Shown piece after piece: positions 10,887 to 21,984 of a stretch of 64,000 bases of DNA. Positions within the stretch are counted from its first letter, which is position 1, and every line of letters begins with the position of its first letter. The translations under genes were made by a program, and so were the position numbers. The stretch is from Cranoglanis bouderius (lineage: Eukaryota > Chordata > Actinopteri > Siluriformes > Cranoglanididae): NCBI GenBank assembly GCA_023630585.1, contig CM042536.1, positions 23,618,904 through 23,682,903 of the forward strand. Reading direction: 5' to 3'. The notes under the pieces were generated by a model, which was not told where the DNA came from, made no database searches, and worked only from the letters and a program-made list of their open reading frames with translations.

Positions 10887-12507
10887 CAGTATCTCACAAA
10901 AGTGAGTACACCCCTCACATTTTTGTAAATATTTTATTATATCTTTTCATGGGACAACACTGACGAAATGAGACTTTGCTACAATGTAAAGTAGTGAGTG
11001 TACAGCTTGTATAACAGTGTAAATTTGCTGTCCCCTCAAAATAACTCAACACACAGCCATTAATGTCTAAACTGCTGACAACAAAAGTGAGTATACCCCT
11101 AAGTGAAAATGTCCAAATTGGTCCCAATTAGCCATTTTCCCTCCCCGGTGTCATGTGACTCGTTAGTGTTACAGGGTCTCAGGTGTGAATGGGGAGCAGA
11201 TATGTTAAGTTTGGTGTTATCGCTCTCACACTCCCTCATACTGGTCACTGGAAGTTCAACATGGCACCTCATGGCAAAGAACTCTCTGAGGATCTGAAAA
11301 AAAGAATTGTTCCTCTACATAAAGATAGCCTAGGCTATAAGAAGATTGCCAACACCCTGAAACTGAGCTGCAGCACAGTGGCCAAGACCATACAGTGGTT
11401 TAACAGGACAGGTTCCACTCAGAACAGGCCTCTCCATGGTTGACCAAAGAAGTTGAGTGCACGTGCTCAGCATCATATCCAGAGGTTGGCTTTGCAGAAT
11501 AGACGTATGAGTGCTGCCAGCATTGCTGCAGAGGTTGAAGGGGTGGGGGGGTCAGCCTGTCAGTGCTCAGACCATACGCCGCACACTGCATCAAATTGGT
11601 CTGCATGGCTGTCGTCCCAGAAGGAAGCCTCTTCTAAAGATGATGCACAAGAAAGCCCGCAAACAGATTGCTGAAGACAAGCAGACTAAGGACATGGATT
11701 ACTGGAACCATGTCCTGTGGTCTGATGAGACCAAGATAAACTTATTTGGATCAGGTGGTGTCAAGCGTGTGTGGCGGCAGCCAGGTGAGTAGTACAAAGA
11801 CAAGTGTGTCTTGCCTACAATCAAGCATGGTGGTGGGAGTGTCATGGTCTGGGGCTGCATGAGTGCTGCCGGCACTGGGGAGCTAATGTCATCATGTACT
11901 GTGACATACTGAAGCAGAGCATGATCCCCTCCCTTTGGAAACTGGGCCGCAGGGCAGTATTCCAACATGATAATGACCCCAAACACACCTCCAAGATGAC
12001 CCCTGCCTTACTAAAGAAGCTGAGGGTAAAGGTGATGGACTGGCCAAGCATGTCTCCAGACCTAAAACCTATTGAGCATCTGTGGGCCATCCTCAAATGG
12101 AAGGTGGAGGAGCGCAAGGTCTCTAACATCCACCAGCTCTGTGATGTCGTCATGGGGGAGTGAAAGAGGACTCCAGTGGCAACCTGTGAAGCTCTGGTGA
12201 ACTCCATGCCCAACAGGGTTAAGACAGTGCTGGAAAATAATGGTGGCCACACAAAATATTGACACTTTGTGCCCAATTTGGACATTTTCACTTAGGGGTG
12301 TACTCACTTTTGTTGCCAGCAGTTTAGACATTAATGGCTGTGTGTTGAGTTATTTTGAGGGGACAACAAATTTACACTGTTATACAAGCTGTACACTCAC
12401 TACTTTACATTGTAGCAAAGTGTCATTTCTTCAGTGTTGTCCCATGAAAAGATATAATAAAATATTTACAAAAATGTGAGGGGTGTACTCACTTTTGTGA
12501 CATACTG
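10887..12507 (+). mobile_element. Tc1/mariner transposon A (full length, dead)
   Basis: The ends are near-perfect inverted repeats beginning CAGTATSTCACAAAAGTGAG, flanked on both sides by TA (10885-10886 and 12508-12509). The repeats extend about 235 bp (10887-11122 and 12273-12507). Within each, the short word AAAAGTGAGTAYACCCCT occurs twice, so this is the IR/DR layout of Sleeping Beauty-type Tc1 elements. The interior holds a broken transposase gene. Full length with both ends matching suggests a moderately recent insertion. Confidence 0.93.
11261..12262 (+). pseudogene. Broken Tc1 transposase (element A, DD34E)
   Basis: Translation in three frames gives the whole Tc1 transposase layout. 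The N-terminal paired-like helix-turn-helix (GYKKIANTLKLSCSTVAKTI) starts from the ATG at 11261. A stop after NRPLHG and frameshifts follow near 11440-11560 and 11790-11880. The three catalytic motifs remain readable: LWSDETKI near 11717, FQHDNDPKHTSK near 11961, and SPDLKPIEHLW near 12053, with 34 residues between the second and third acidic residues (DD34E). The family cuts and pastes DNA at TA. At least three disruptions make it non-functional. Confidence 0.9.
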
Positions 12508-12509
12508 TA

Positions 12510-12740
12510 GTTGAGATTATATATGTCGAACAGATGCATGCATACACGAGGTTTTTTTATTGACTGAAGCATTTATAGCTGTTGGTGGGTGTTTATGTAA
12601 TGCGTTTTATATATATATATACATTGGGATACTCGCTATTCCGGATCAAATACAGAGGATTTCAGGGAACTTTGAACGCAAATTCATGTTTGTGTACAGT
12701 CCATACAGACAGCAGTGCATTAGAGCCAGTGTTTATAAAA
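12510..12740. other. Short spacer between two Tc1 elements
   Basis: AT-rich with a short (TA)n run near 12610. No gene is seen. Confidence 0.4.
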
Positions 12741-12742
12741 TA

Positions 12743-14198
12743 CAACCCCAATTCCCAAAAAGTTGGGACGCTGTGTAAAATGTAAATAAAAACAGAATGC
12801 AATGATTTGCAAATTTCATAAACCCATATTGTATTCACAATGGAACACATAAAACATAGCAAATGTTTAAACTGAAGAAATGTACCATTTTAAGGAAAAA
12901 ATAAGGTAATTTTGAATTTCATGGCCACAACACATCTCAAAAAAGTTGGGACGGGGCAACAAAAGGCTGGAAAAATAAGTGTCACTGCTGGAGGAATATT
13001 TATTTAACTAATTAGGTTAATTGGCAACCGGTCAGTAACATGACTGGGTATCAAAAGAATATCTTAGAGAGGCAGAGTCTCTCAGAAGTAAAGATGGGAT
13101 GGAATCTGGATGGAAGCATATGTTGCTCTAAAACCTGTATATACCTTTCAGCATTGGTGGTGCCTTTTCAGATGTGCAAGCTGCCCATACCATAGGCACT
13201 AATGCACCCCCATACCATCAGAGATGCAGGCTTTTGAACTGAGCGTTGATAAAAAGCCGGCGGGTCCCTCTCCTCTTTAGTCCTCTTTAGTTTAGAGGAC
13301 GCTGTGTCCATGGTTTCCAAAAAGAATTTCAAATTTCAATTCGTCTGACCACAGAACAGTTTTCCACTTTGCCTCAGTCCATTTTAAATGAACTTTGGCC
13401 CAGAGAAGACGGCGGCGTTTCTGGAGCATGTTCACATATGGCTTCTTCTTTGCATGATAATAATTTAATAATTATAATAATAATAATTCTTCTGTGTGAA
13501 ATTGTTCACATATGGCTTCTTCTTTGCATGATAGAGCTTTAAGCAGCATTTGTGGATGGCACGGCAAACTCTGTTCACAGACAATGAGTTCTGGAGGTGT
13601 TTCTGAGCCCATGCAGTGATTTCCATTACAGGATCATGCCTGTTAATGCAGTGCCGCCTGAAGGCCCGAAGATCACTGGCATGCAATATTGATTTTCACC
13701 CTTGTCCCTTGCGCACAGAGATTTCTCCAGATTCTCTGAATCTTTTGATGATATTATGTACTGTAGATGATGACATATTCAAAGTCTTCACAATTTTACG
13801 TTGAGGAACATTATTCTGAAATTGTTCCACAAATTGTAGACACAGTTTTTCAGATTGGTGAACCTCTGCCCATCTTTACTTCTGAAAGACTCTGCCTCTC
13901 TAAGATACTCTTTTTATACCCAGTCATGTTACTGACCTGTTGCCAATTAACCTCCAGCTGTTTCTTTTTAGTAACACTTACTTTTCCAGCCTTTTGTTGC
14001 CCCGTCCCAACTTTCTTGAGACCTGTTGCAGCCATCAAATTCAAAATTACCTTATTTTTTTCTTAAAATGGTACACTTTAAACATTTGATATGTTTTCTA
14101 TTGTGAATAACATATGGGTTTATGAGATTTGCAAATCATTGCATTCTGTTTTTATTCACATTTTACACAGCGTCGCAGCTTTTTTGGAATTGGGGTTG
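12743..14198. mobile_element. Tc1/mariner-type transposon B with long inverted repeats
   Basis: The ends read CAACCCCAATTCC(C/A)AAAA and are flanked by TA (12741-12742 and 14199-14200). The inverted repeats are unusually long, about 330-370 bp: 12743-13110 and about 13872-14198. Both include the words GACTGGGTAT and GAGAGGCAGAGTCT. The centre retains decayed transposase sequence on the - strand. A 30-bp direct duplication lies inside (13430-13459 and 13504-13533). Confidence 0.88.
13130..13870 (-). pseudogene. Decayed Tc1-like transposase (element B)
   Basis: Reading the - strand, fragments such as IIYSTQYHQKIQRIWRNLCA, MEITAWAQKHLQNSLSVNRV, LYHAKKKPYVN and KTVLWSDELKFEILFGNHG appear in order but are separated by stops and frame changes. 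VLWSDE is the first catalytic Asp motif of Tc1 transposases. After the first catalytic region the sequence collapses into the left inverted repeat, so the second and third acidic residues are absent. It cannot encode a working transposase. Confidence 0.75.
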
Positions 14199-14264
14199 TA
14201 TTTCCTTCTCAGAGTGTGTGCTGCTACTGACATTATCTCTGTTGTTTATATTAATGTGCTATTG

Positions 14265-14705
14265 TTTCTGTAGTAACCGCTCATTCACATATGGCGGACA
14301 TTAATAAACAGATTTTAAAAAATCATTGATACTGTGACGTTTTCTTTAAGGAGATGTTTATTCGATTAACATTTATGGAAGGAGTCTCCAGTGTCAGCGC
14401 TCTGTAACAGTCAGAGGTAAAGCTGTAACTTTTCCGACGTCTTCAGGACAGATTTATGCGTGAGGTTTCTTGGTAACATGACTTTTTTTCGTCTTATCAT
14501 TTTGTATTCAACATTATATGTAACTATAAATGGATAAAAGATAAAAGTATGAATGAATAATCATTTAATTGATCCGAACTGTAATCCTTGGCAAGGAAAA
14601 TAATCAACTTCGGGGTGGTAACGGTAACTCTGCTTCACCACGACACCCCATCGTTGATTATTTTCCATTGACAGCGTGACACGGAGTGTTTTATTCCTGA
14701 TACCG
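14265..14705 (+). repeat. Dispersed repeat R1, copy 2
   Basis: Same order as other R1 copies: TAGTAACCGCTCATTCACAT, TTATGGAAGGAGTCTCCAGT at about 14373, CAGTCAGAGGTAAAGCTGTA, then the palindromic tail AAGGAAAATAATCAACTTCG ... CGTTGATTATTTTCCATTGA, ending GAGTGTTTTATTCC. It starts just after transposon B. Confidence 0.75.
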
Positions 14706-15540
14706 GCTATACAAACTAACTAAATAATGCAATATTTCTCTGCATGTGCACATTTGCTATCTATAGAGATTTTAATGTTGGACTAAACTTTATATAATTG
14801 GTTTCTTATGATTATGCTTTCATAGGTCTGGTAAAAATGTTAAGCAAGCAGTGGTTTGATGCATTCTTTAATCCAAAGTATACAGATAGGTGATATTTGA
14901 TTTTGTCATAAAACAAAACAGCCTATCAGGTTGCAGTATTAAAATATGATTTGTTAGTGCACTGTTGTACCAAGGAAATAGGGTGTGGCATGTAGAGTTG
15001 GCTGATGTTCCTAATTTGCATATTTATAGAATCTATAGAATCATCTCTTGAAGGAAAAATGAAGGAAATGTGTAGATTTCTTTGCTTTTTTTCATTCTTA
15101 TTCAATATGTGCATATTTTGTTCATATTGTCCTAAAAACAACTTTTGGGTCACTTACCAGGACATTCTTTACTAAATGTAAATTGTTCTCCAGGATAAAT
15201 CTTGTCTTTTAGGTTAAAAACCCTCTCAGCTGTGTCCTGTTGAGCGTTTTAGCTTCTTCCTCAAATCCTGAGGCTCATATTACACACTGCCACCTGCTGC
15301 ATGACCCATGCTACTACAAAACAAACAAACAAACAAAAACCGCATCATAACAATATAAAGCTGATTTGAGATCAGTTCTGTGGATTATTATCAATAGAGC
15401 ATAAACACTTTGCCCAATTTTGTGCAGTGTAACTTGGAGATATGATGGCTCCCAACCCAGGTGGCCATCTTTCATCTTTCTTGTCTCTGATCTTCCTTAA
15501 AATGGAAAGTGTTCAGGCTAGAAATCATCCTGTCGTCCTA
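14706..15540. other. Gene-free AT-rich spacer
   Basis: No coding sequence, no recognised repeat, and no clear regulatory pattern. Confidence 0.4.
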
Positions 15541-15559
15541 CACAACACAACCGTGTCTC

Positions 15560-15860
15560 TATAAAATCGGCCATGAGGCTAAGCGTGACACGCTCTGCTA
15601 ATTTACCCATTAGTCATCTTCGGCGTGTAAATAATGGCCCGGTTCTTGCCGGCCTCGTTTCAACCCTGATATAAATCAGAGGCCTCTGGTGCGAGCTCAA
15701 TGACTCACATGCCGCAGTGAGTCAGTAAACATCTGCATTGCTTGGAAGCCTTATCAACCGTGCTGCATCTATGTGGTTTTGGGAGACCCAGAATCCCCCA
15801 GCGTGCCTCCTTTTAACACAGAGCTAATCTCGTCAAACCTAGCGAGCTTCTCAGGACTTC
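15560..15860. promoter_or_regulatory. Candidate enhancer upstream of artemin with two AP-1 sites
   Basis: A unique, balanced-composition stretch about 0.3-0.6 kb upstream of the artemin coding exons. TGACTCA (15701-15707) and TGAGTCA (15718-15724) are two consensus AP-1 sites 10 bp apart. The second reads TGAGTCAG, which also fits a Maf half-site. TAATTTACCCATTAGTCATC near 15599 gives homeodomain and AP-1-like words. Regulation of artemin by these sites is inferred only from position. Confidence 0.35.
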
Positions 15861-16123
15861 CCTTAGAGGTGTTTATTTACAGGACACTGTAGCTTTGTCG
15901 CACCCGCATGTCAGCATGGGGTCACGCTCTCCATGATTGTAAGCACACTTTCCAAAGGCAATGCATTGTGTGTTCTTGATTAACAGGATGCCTTTGTTTA
16001 TAAATGTTGATGCATGGATGTGTGGAGTTGTATGCATCGCCTGCATGTCGCGCTCTAAGTTTAGATTTAAATGCACTTTGAGACAGAAAGGGGTGACACA
16101 ATGTTCTTGTTTTCTCTTTGCAG

Positions 16124-16218
16124 GTGGGAGAAGGTGGAGGCGAGGTCGAGCAAAGCGAGGACTGTTCGCAATGTTATCTGCAGCCACTGATGCCACGTTT
16201 CAAAGAAGAAACTGGAAG
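16124..16218 (+). other. artn: Artemin upstream exon (5' UTR plus first 16 codons)
   Basis: Bounded by the acceptor TTTCTCTTTGCAG ending at 16123 and the donor AAG|GTAGAT at 16218/16219. The ATG at 16171 opens a 16-codon reading frame that joins the next exon in phase 0. The frame is also open upstream of this ATG to the exon start (an Arg-rich stretch), so a still earlier start in an unseen exon is possible. Confidence 0.55.
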
Positions 16219-17087
16219 GTAGATAGAAGGACGATCAAGAACGTCAAGATAATACCGTTGTTGCTCCTGAACTTCTGAATGCATGAACTTCTGAACTTCT
16301 TATCATGCAGATGGTGGTATGGGTGCTTGTATCTCTGATGCCCCTGGTAGTCGGAGACAGGCCTGGTTTTAGCGAAGACCCTGTGGATGCAGTGGGTTTA
16401 GTTACGACCATGCTGGATGAGCAGCCGTTTGACGCTCTACCCGAGGAAGACGAGGAGATGGGAGATGGAGATAGCCATTCTCCGTGGCATAACGTTTTTG
16501 GTAAGTTTAGGACTGGTGGCTAGAAATGTACTTGTCTGATTTTTTTGCAAACTTTATCTTAAAAGTTTATTTGATTTTAGTGACTAGATCTGGTAGGTGA
16601 CGATATTCTTTCTTGTCTTTCAGAACCCTCGGTTCTACTAGAGGAGGAGCGTCCAGCTCGGTGGGAGCGTTCCCCGCGTTCCTCAGATCCCTCTGATGCT
16701 CAGTCCAAGGGCTCGCGCAAGAAAAAGAAGAAGAAGAAGAAAGAAAAGGAGAAAGGAGAGGATGAGGGGCGGGGACAGAGCAGCCGTGACTGCCACCTGG
16801 AGAGGCGTGAGATGCGAGTGAGGGACCTGGGGATGGGTTACGACTCGGACGAGATTGTGCTCTTTAAGTTCTGCGTGGGTTTGTGCCAGAGTGCACGGGG
16901 GAACTATGATGCTGCGCTGCGGGCTCTGCTGACCAACGGCAGCCTGCCGAAACGAACAGCACGCAAGGTCAGTGCCAGACCCTGCTGCCGACCCACGGCA
17001 TACAAGTCCGTTTCCTTCATGGACACATCCACAACATGGAGGACCATCGAAAATGTCTCGGCGTTGGACTGCAAGTGTGTGGGCTAA
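16171..17087 (+). CDS. artn: GDNF-family ligand, artemin-like
   Basis: Secreted neurotrophic factor of the GDNF family, which signals through RET with a GFR-alpha co-receptor (GFRA3 for artemin). Coding exons are 16171-16218, 16311-16500 (donor GTAAGT) and 16624-17087 (acceptor TGTCTTTCAG), giving 233 residues; human artemin has 220. The join puts basic RRNWK before a hydrophobic MVVWVLVSLMPLVVG segment (residues 17-31), a plausible signal peptide. Minimal furin-type sites RPAR (89-92) and RSPR (95-98) precede an eight-lysine run (112-119). The mature core holds the seven family cysteines: 136, 163, 167, 200, 201, 229 and 231. CCRPTAYKSVSFMDTSTTWR favours artemin, whereas the DLGMGYDSDEIVLF stretch resembles neurturin, so neurturin is the alternative. 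Possible N-glycosylation sites are NGS and NVS. The first exon is the least certain; translation could start at the ATG at 16311. Confidence 0.85.
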
Positions 17088-19256
17088 GCCTGTCTCGGAG
17101 GAGGAGAAAAGAAATCTATCCCCCTCGAGAACGAGAGGCAACGTGGAGCCAGAGGGATTCCTGAAATCGGGATTACAGGAATAGGAGGCATTCTGGGATG
17201 AAAGCTGTTCCAGTGGAAGGAGACAGCAAGGCTTCTGTGATGTGCACCATGTATGCATTCAGCCTTTTATATGCCCAAAAACCAGAGTGAAAAAGCCAAG
17301 AGTGATGCCGGACTCGCCCGAGGTTGTAGCATGGCATGGAGAAGTTCTTTGGAAGGTAGACGATGGCACCACAATGGACACTGATGGATTGCTCAAGAGC
17401 TAGCCATGAGAAACTTGGCAAGAAACGTTGCAAGACTATAATAAGATGGAATGTTTCATTTGTCCATTTGTTACTGAAGGATGTCAGAGCTTTGAGTGTG
17501 TATATGTGCCAGTAACAAATGAAACCATTTTATATTGTTTGAGAAGAAGCGGATTGTAATTTTTTGGCATTCAGGTTAACATATCACACACTGCCTAAAT
17601 TACAAAAGCTATTATTATACATGATTTTATAAACTTATAATACTGAATTAAACCATGCCTACACAAAGCTGTGGACTGTTAAGGGAACTGATGAAAAGGT
17701 CTATAAACGCTTAAAGGATTACTTTGTCGAGAAAAAAGAATTGACGGGATTTTCCTTCTTAAACTTTCACCCAATCAAGTCCAGCGTTTTTGCGTATTTA
17801 CTTTTACACTTGAGCTATGAGGCTAATGTTTAGTAGCTAGCTAGGAATGGAAGTCTGTATCACCCAAAATCTAAATTTTAAACTTGTAAGTTTTTTTTTT
17901 TTTAAGATTTAAGACTCAAAGTGGAACTATATTGCCATCCATATCAGGAGACAGAGTCTAGGAGGATTACTAGGGGTCTAGGAGGCGCATTCTAGTTGTC
18001 CAAGATGGCTGCCTCTGTAATGGTGAGGTTTTGTTCATGTTTCTGCATTCAATAAGTCACACTAGCCGGTTCGCTAAACAATATGTCTTAAGGAAAATTA
18101 TTGTGCTAACTCAAACCTAGACGAGGTCAGAATTTGGCTTGCCTGTTAGCTAATGTTAATGATCCTGTTTGAAAGAATGCTAAAGCACATCAGCAGTGAA
18201 AACAAAGCTTAACTAGCTAGCTAATTCATCGAGGTAATTTACAAAGCTTAACTAGCTAGCTAATTAAACAAGCTAATTTATAAAACTGAACTAGCTAATT
18301 TAATAAATTTAACATTAAATCAACATATGTTGATTTTAATGTTGATTTTACATTTTAAGACAACATCTTACTAAGAAAAGTCTATTAGCTTTTGAAAAAA
18401 AAAAATTCAACAAGTCAAACTGAACGTTTAAAGAGTAAAACGTATGTTGCTTTTCAATTTAAATACTACTTGAGTAAAGTGCAGATTTTCCCGAAGAGTA
18501 CAGTAACGACGTACAATTACTCAAGTATTTTCCACCTCCATAGTTAATAATTTAGCTAGTACTTAGCTACATTAGCCTCATAGCTGCAGTGCAAACGTCA
18601 GACAGCAAACGTGGCTGATTGATGACATTTAGAAAAAAGTGGGAAATTGCTGTAATGTGTTAATGTGACGACTGACAGTTGAACCGATACTGATCCGGTC
18701 AGCGATGTAACACCAGCAGTAGCATAACACCAGGATTAGCATTTGTTACACCTGTCATTAATGTTGCTACCGACTGCAATGCGTTTTGTCGTTGTGCTAC
18801 AACATGGATGCTGTGCATCTCTTAGCATTTACTGTATGCTTCATAGGTCAAATATTTATTTTTGCATCTAAGTTATTTATTTATTCATTCTTGTGTATAA
18901 GGATGTGTTTTTGACCCTTTATATATAGATATATATTTATTAATGTGTGTAATAATGTTCATTTGCTTCATTCCTACATCATTCATTATATGGAATCGGC
19001 AAGGCTTTGATTAAAAAAAAAAAACCCTGCTAAAACCTTTCAGAAAGAAGCGTTTTTTAAGATGTGAAGAGTTTATATAAGGAGTAATAAAACTTTCTGA
19101 GTCAGAATTGAGTTAACTAACGTGTGTATCATCACACTGACCAGTCACCTTGTTGCTATTTACTCTCCCTTTGAAGAAAAGCTGCTCTCGAGGAAATACT
19201 CCAATGTACAACAGTAGTTATAGTAGACATTTCTTAGTTTTTATACAGTATTTGCA
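17088..19256. other. Artemin 3' UTR and intergenic DNA
   Basis: No further gene is seen. The proximal part is presumably 3' UTR, and AATAAA-type signals occur near 19086, but I cannot place the cleavage site. TAGCTAGC patches lie at 17835-17845 and 18210-18300, the latter a short duplicated AACTAGCTAGCTAATT motif. Confidence 0.4.

Positions 19257-19302
<46 letters not shown>
19257..19302. repeat. (ATT)n microsatellite
   Basis: About 15 uninterrupted ATT units. The open frame across it encodes an isoleucine run and is not a gene. Confidence 0.95.
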
Positions 19303-19303
<1 letters not shown>

Positions 19304-19389
19304 CTTTATTTTTGTACAACCTTGTAAAGAAATAAAGCTGTTTTTATGTGCATCATGGTTCTTTTTCTTTAATCTCTGCTTTGCATTAG

Positions 19390-20065
19390 CACTAATACAG
19401 TAAGGAATAAAACACTCTGTGTTGTGCTGTTATAGTAAAATAATTAATGACAGGTTGGTGTGATGAAGCGAAGAGTTGCTGTTACCACCCTGAAGTGTTT
19501 TTATTCCTCTTACACCGCGGCAATTTGCCACTTACATAAAAAAATTTATTAAAGTATGACACGTCACACATACTGTATGTCTTATCCGTTTATAGCTACA
19601 TTTATTGATGAGGGACGTCCGTGACACGTCCGAGAAAGTTCCTGTTCTCACTGACGTTATAGCAGCTATAAACACCAGCCTCTTTCTTTCTCTCCTGAAG
19701 TTAAAAAGACAAAAAAAAAAAAAAACGCAGCTTGTTGCATCGTTTTACCAAGAAACCGCAAAGAAGCTTAAACTCCACAGTCCTGAAGATGTCGGAAAAC
19801 TTAAAGTTAAAGTTAAGACACTGGAGACTCCTTCCATGAATGTTAAATAAACATCTCCTTACATCTTCGCCATATCAGCATTTACACAGGGGTTTTAATT
19901 TGTTTATGTGTTGTGTCCACTGTAACTGTAGTCCCAGTGTGATTGTTATTACAGAAACTTTAACATATTAGAATGAGGGCATTAAGATAAAACAGCTGCA
20001 CTACTGACCGAAAATTAATCAACACCTTCTGACTAATCAGAAATGAGAATTCAACAGCGCTGAGG
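19390..20065 (-). repeat. Dispersed repeat R1, copy 3 (inverted)
   Basis: R1 in reverse: it begins with AAGGAATAAAACACTCTGTG and GTGCTGTTATAGTAAAATAA, passes TCTTATCCGTTTATAGCTAC and ACTGGAGACTCCTTCCATGA, and ends with the head word ATCAACACCTTCTGACTAAT. It is nearly complete. Confidence 0.75.
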
Positions 20066-21982
20066 TGTGAAGGAGTTAGTGGTGAAGTTGGTGGTTGTGT
20101 GCCACGCTGACATCACAGATGGACATTGTTGTCGCTAGTGCACTTACAATGGTGTTTATTAGGAGAAAAAAAAAAGTTTCATCAATCTCAAACATAAGTG
20201 AGAGCGATCAGACTTTGCTGTTAGCTACGAGAAACAAAAAGTGCAGGAGTTTCTTTCCAGCGACGTTTTATCAGCGTCATATTATTGAGAATTCAAGAGA
20301 TGAGGAGCGATGGCGATGGTGTTGACGGCGGTGTTGGCATGTAAGTTGAAGCTTTGGAAGCTGATCTGTTTGAGCAGAGTGTACCGATGAGGAGATGACA
20401 GAGCTGGACAGACTAAAGGACTAAAGCGCCGCTGCAGCACTCTCTTTAGATCTGCACCGCAATCGGCAGTTTGTGCATTGTGGGTAAAGTAGGAAGCTGT
20501 TAAAATAGAGCGGCATGTCCTTGAAAGAAGTTTAAACAATTACAAAATAAATCTTGGCCGATGTTTAAGATCACATTATTCGTAAAGATTAATATGCAAA
20601 TCGTTAAGGGTGGAGTTTCCCTTTGATGCATGGACACAGCATGTTGCTGGTTGTTTAAAGCTTGTAGCTGTCTGTCTATATAATAGTTGTCATTCCTGTT
20701 CTAAAAGTCGTAACTTTGGCGCACACCAAAATGCAAAGAACGTTTCCATGTGCCAGGCAGCTCCTAATGAGCCCACCTTCACCATGGCTCAGGGCTCTTT
20801 ACCTCTCGTTACCTCTCTGTGTGGTTAAGGTTAATTAATGTTACATGGGGCCCCTCTGATGGTTCTGTAGATGTATGCTATTGGAAACAGATGCAGGTGG
20901 AAAAGGAGGTTGTGTTTTTGTGCTCCTGTGATAGACCACACCACATCATAGTATAATATCATCTCCTCCCTGCCAAAAAAAAAAACAAACAAACAAAAAA
21001 AAACAGTCAAAATATATGAGAATATATGAAAATATGAGGGGGTTTTTTACTTTGCAAAACACAGACCCAAGATATGTCTGCTATAATCAACTATTTTGAG
21101 GTAAACAAGGCTGTCTGTAATTAACTATGAGGCTTAATATGTTTTTTTAAAAGCCGATTTAATGCAGAGATTGAATTATTTAAATTTAGGTGAATATGAA
21201 AAAGGTAGATATTTGCACAGATAAGAATAACAAAGAGAACATTTGTTATTCTTTCCTGTAGTTTTGGGATAAAGTTTGTATAACCTACTGTGATTCAGCT
21301 AAATAAACGAATGTAGGTTTGAATGCAGGCTATTTCCTCCCCAAACGTAATCAAAGCTATCCCAATAAACCAGTACAGAGTTTAGAAAATAAATATTAAC
21401 TACGATTAACCTTCACAAATCCTGTTTTTCTTTTTTCTTTTTTAAAGATGGTTTAAAGCGCTAAGATTTAAAAAGCCACACATCACTGACACCTGGTGAT
21501 GACAATATGCTACGACAGGCTTCACTAATACTTTAGTAGTTTTTATATCTAAGAATTTATTGAATTTAAATGCAAATATTAAAAAAAAAAATAATAATAA
21601 ATTAAGGTTATGTTCACAGTTCTGGTAGTAAATATGCAAAAAAAGTGTGATGTGCTAAATAGCTAGCATTAAATAGAACAAACTGACACACTGAGCACTG
21701 TGTGAGCATCCTCAGGTGATTTTGGGGATTTTACTTGCTCAGAGATGGTAATGATGAAGAGGAGGAGGAAGAATTGAACAGTAATGAAATATTTTACGAT
21801 GCAATTCCTCTGTTAGAGCTCGGTTGCTACAGGAATCAATTTCAAAACTCTTCTTTAGCATTACCATATAGCTGATATGTAACATTTTTAGACAGGTCTT
21901 ATATTTATCCCAAAATACAAACTTAACATCTTAGTTAGTAAAAATGTAAAAGTTAAAAATGATGTGCTACATGGCCATCAAG
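20066..21982. other. Gene-free AT-rich spacer
   Basis: No coding sequence or recognised repeat. Several A-runs (20981-21005, 21580) are present. The short frames here show no family features. Confidence 0.4.
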
Positions 21983-21984
21983 TA

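Noticed and set aside
11842..12291. 149-residue - strand frame and similar frames in Tc1 elements
   Set aside because: Antisense shadows of transposase sequence.
16683..17258. 191-residue - strand frame
   Set aside because: It is antisense to the artemin exon, and its leucine run mirrors the lysine codons.
20095..20325. 76-residue + strand frame with a basic stretch
   Set aside because: No signal, domain or splice context; AT-rich surroundings and chance length.
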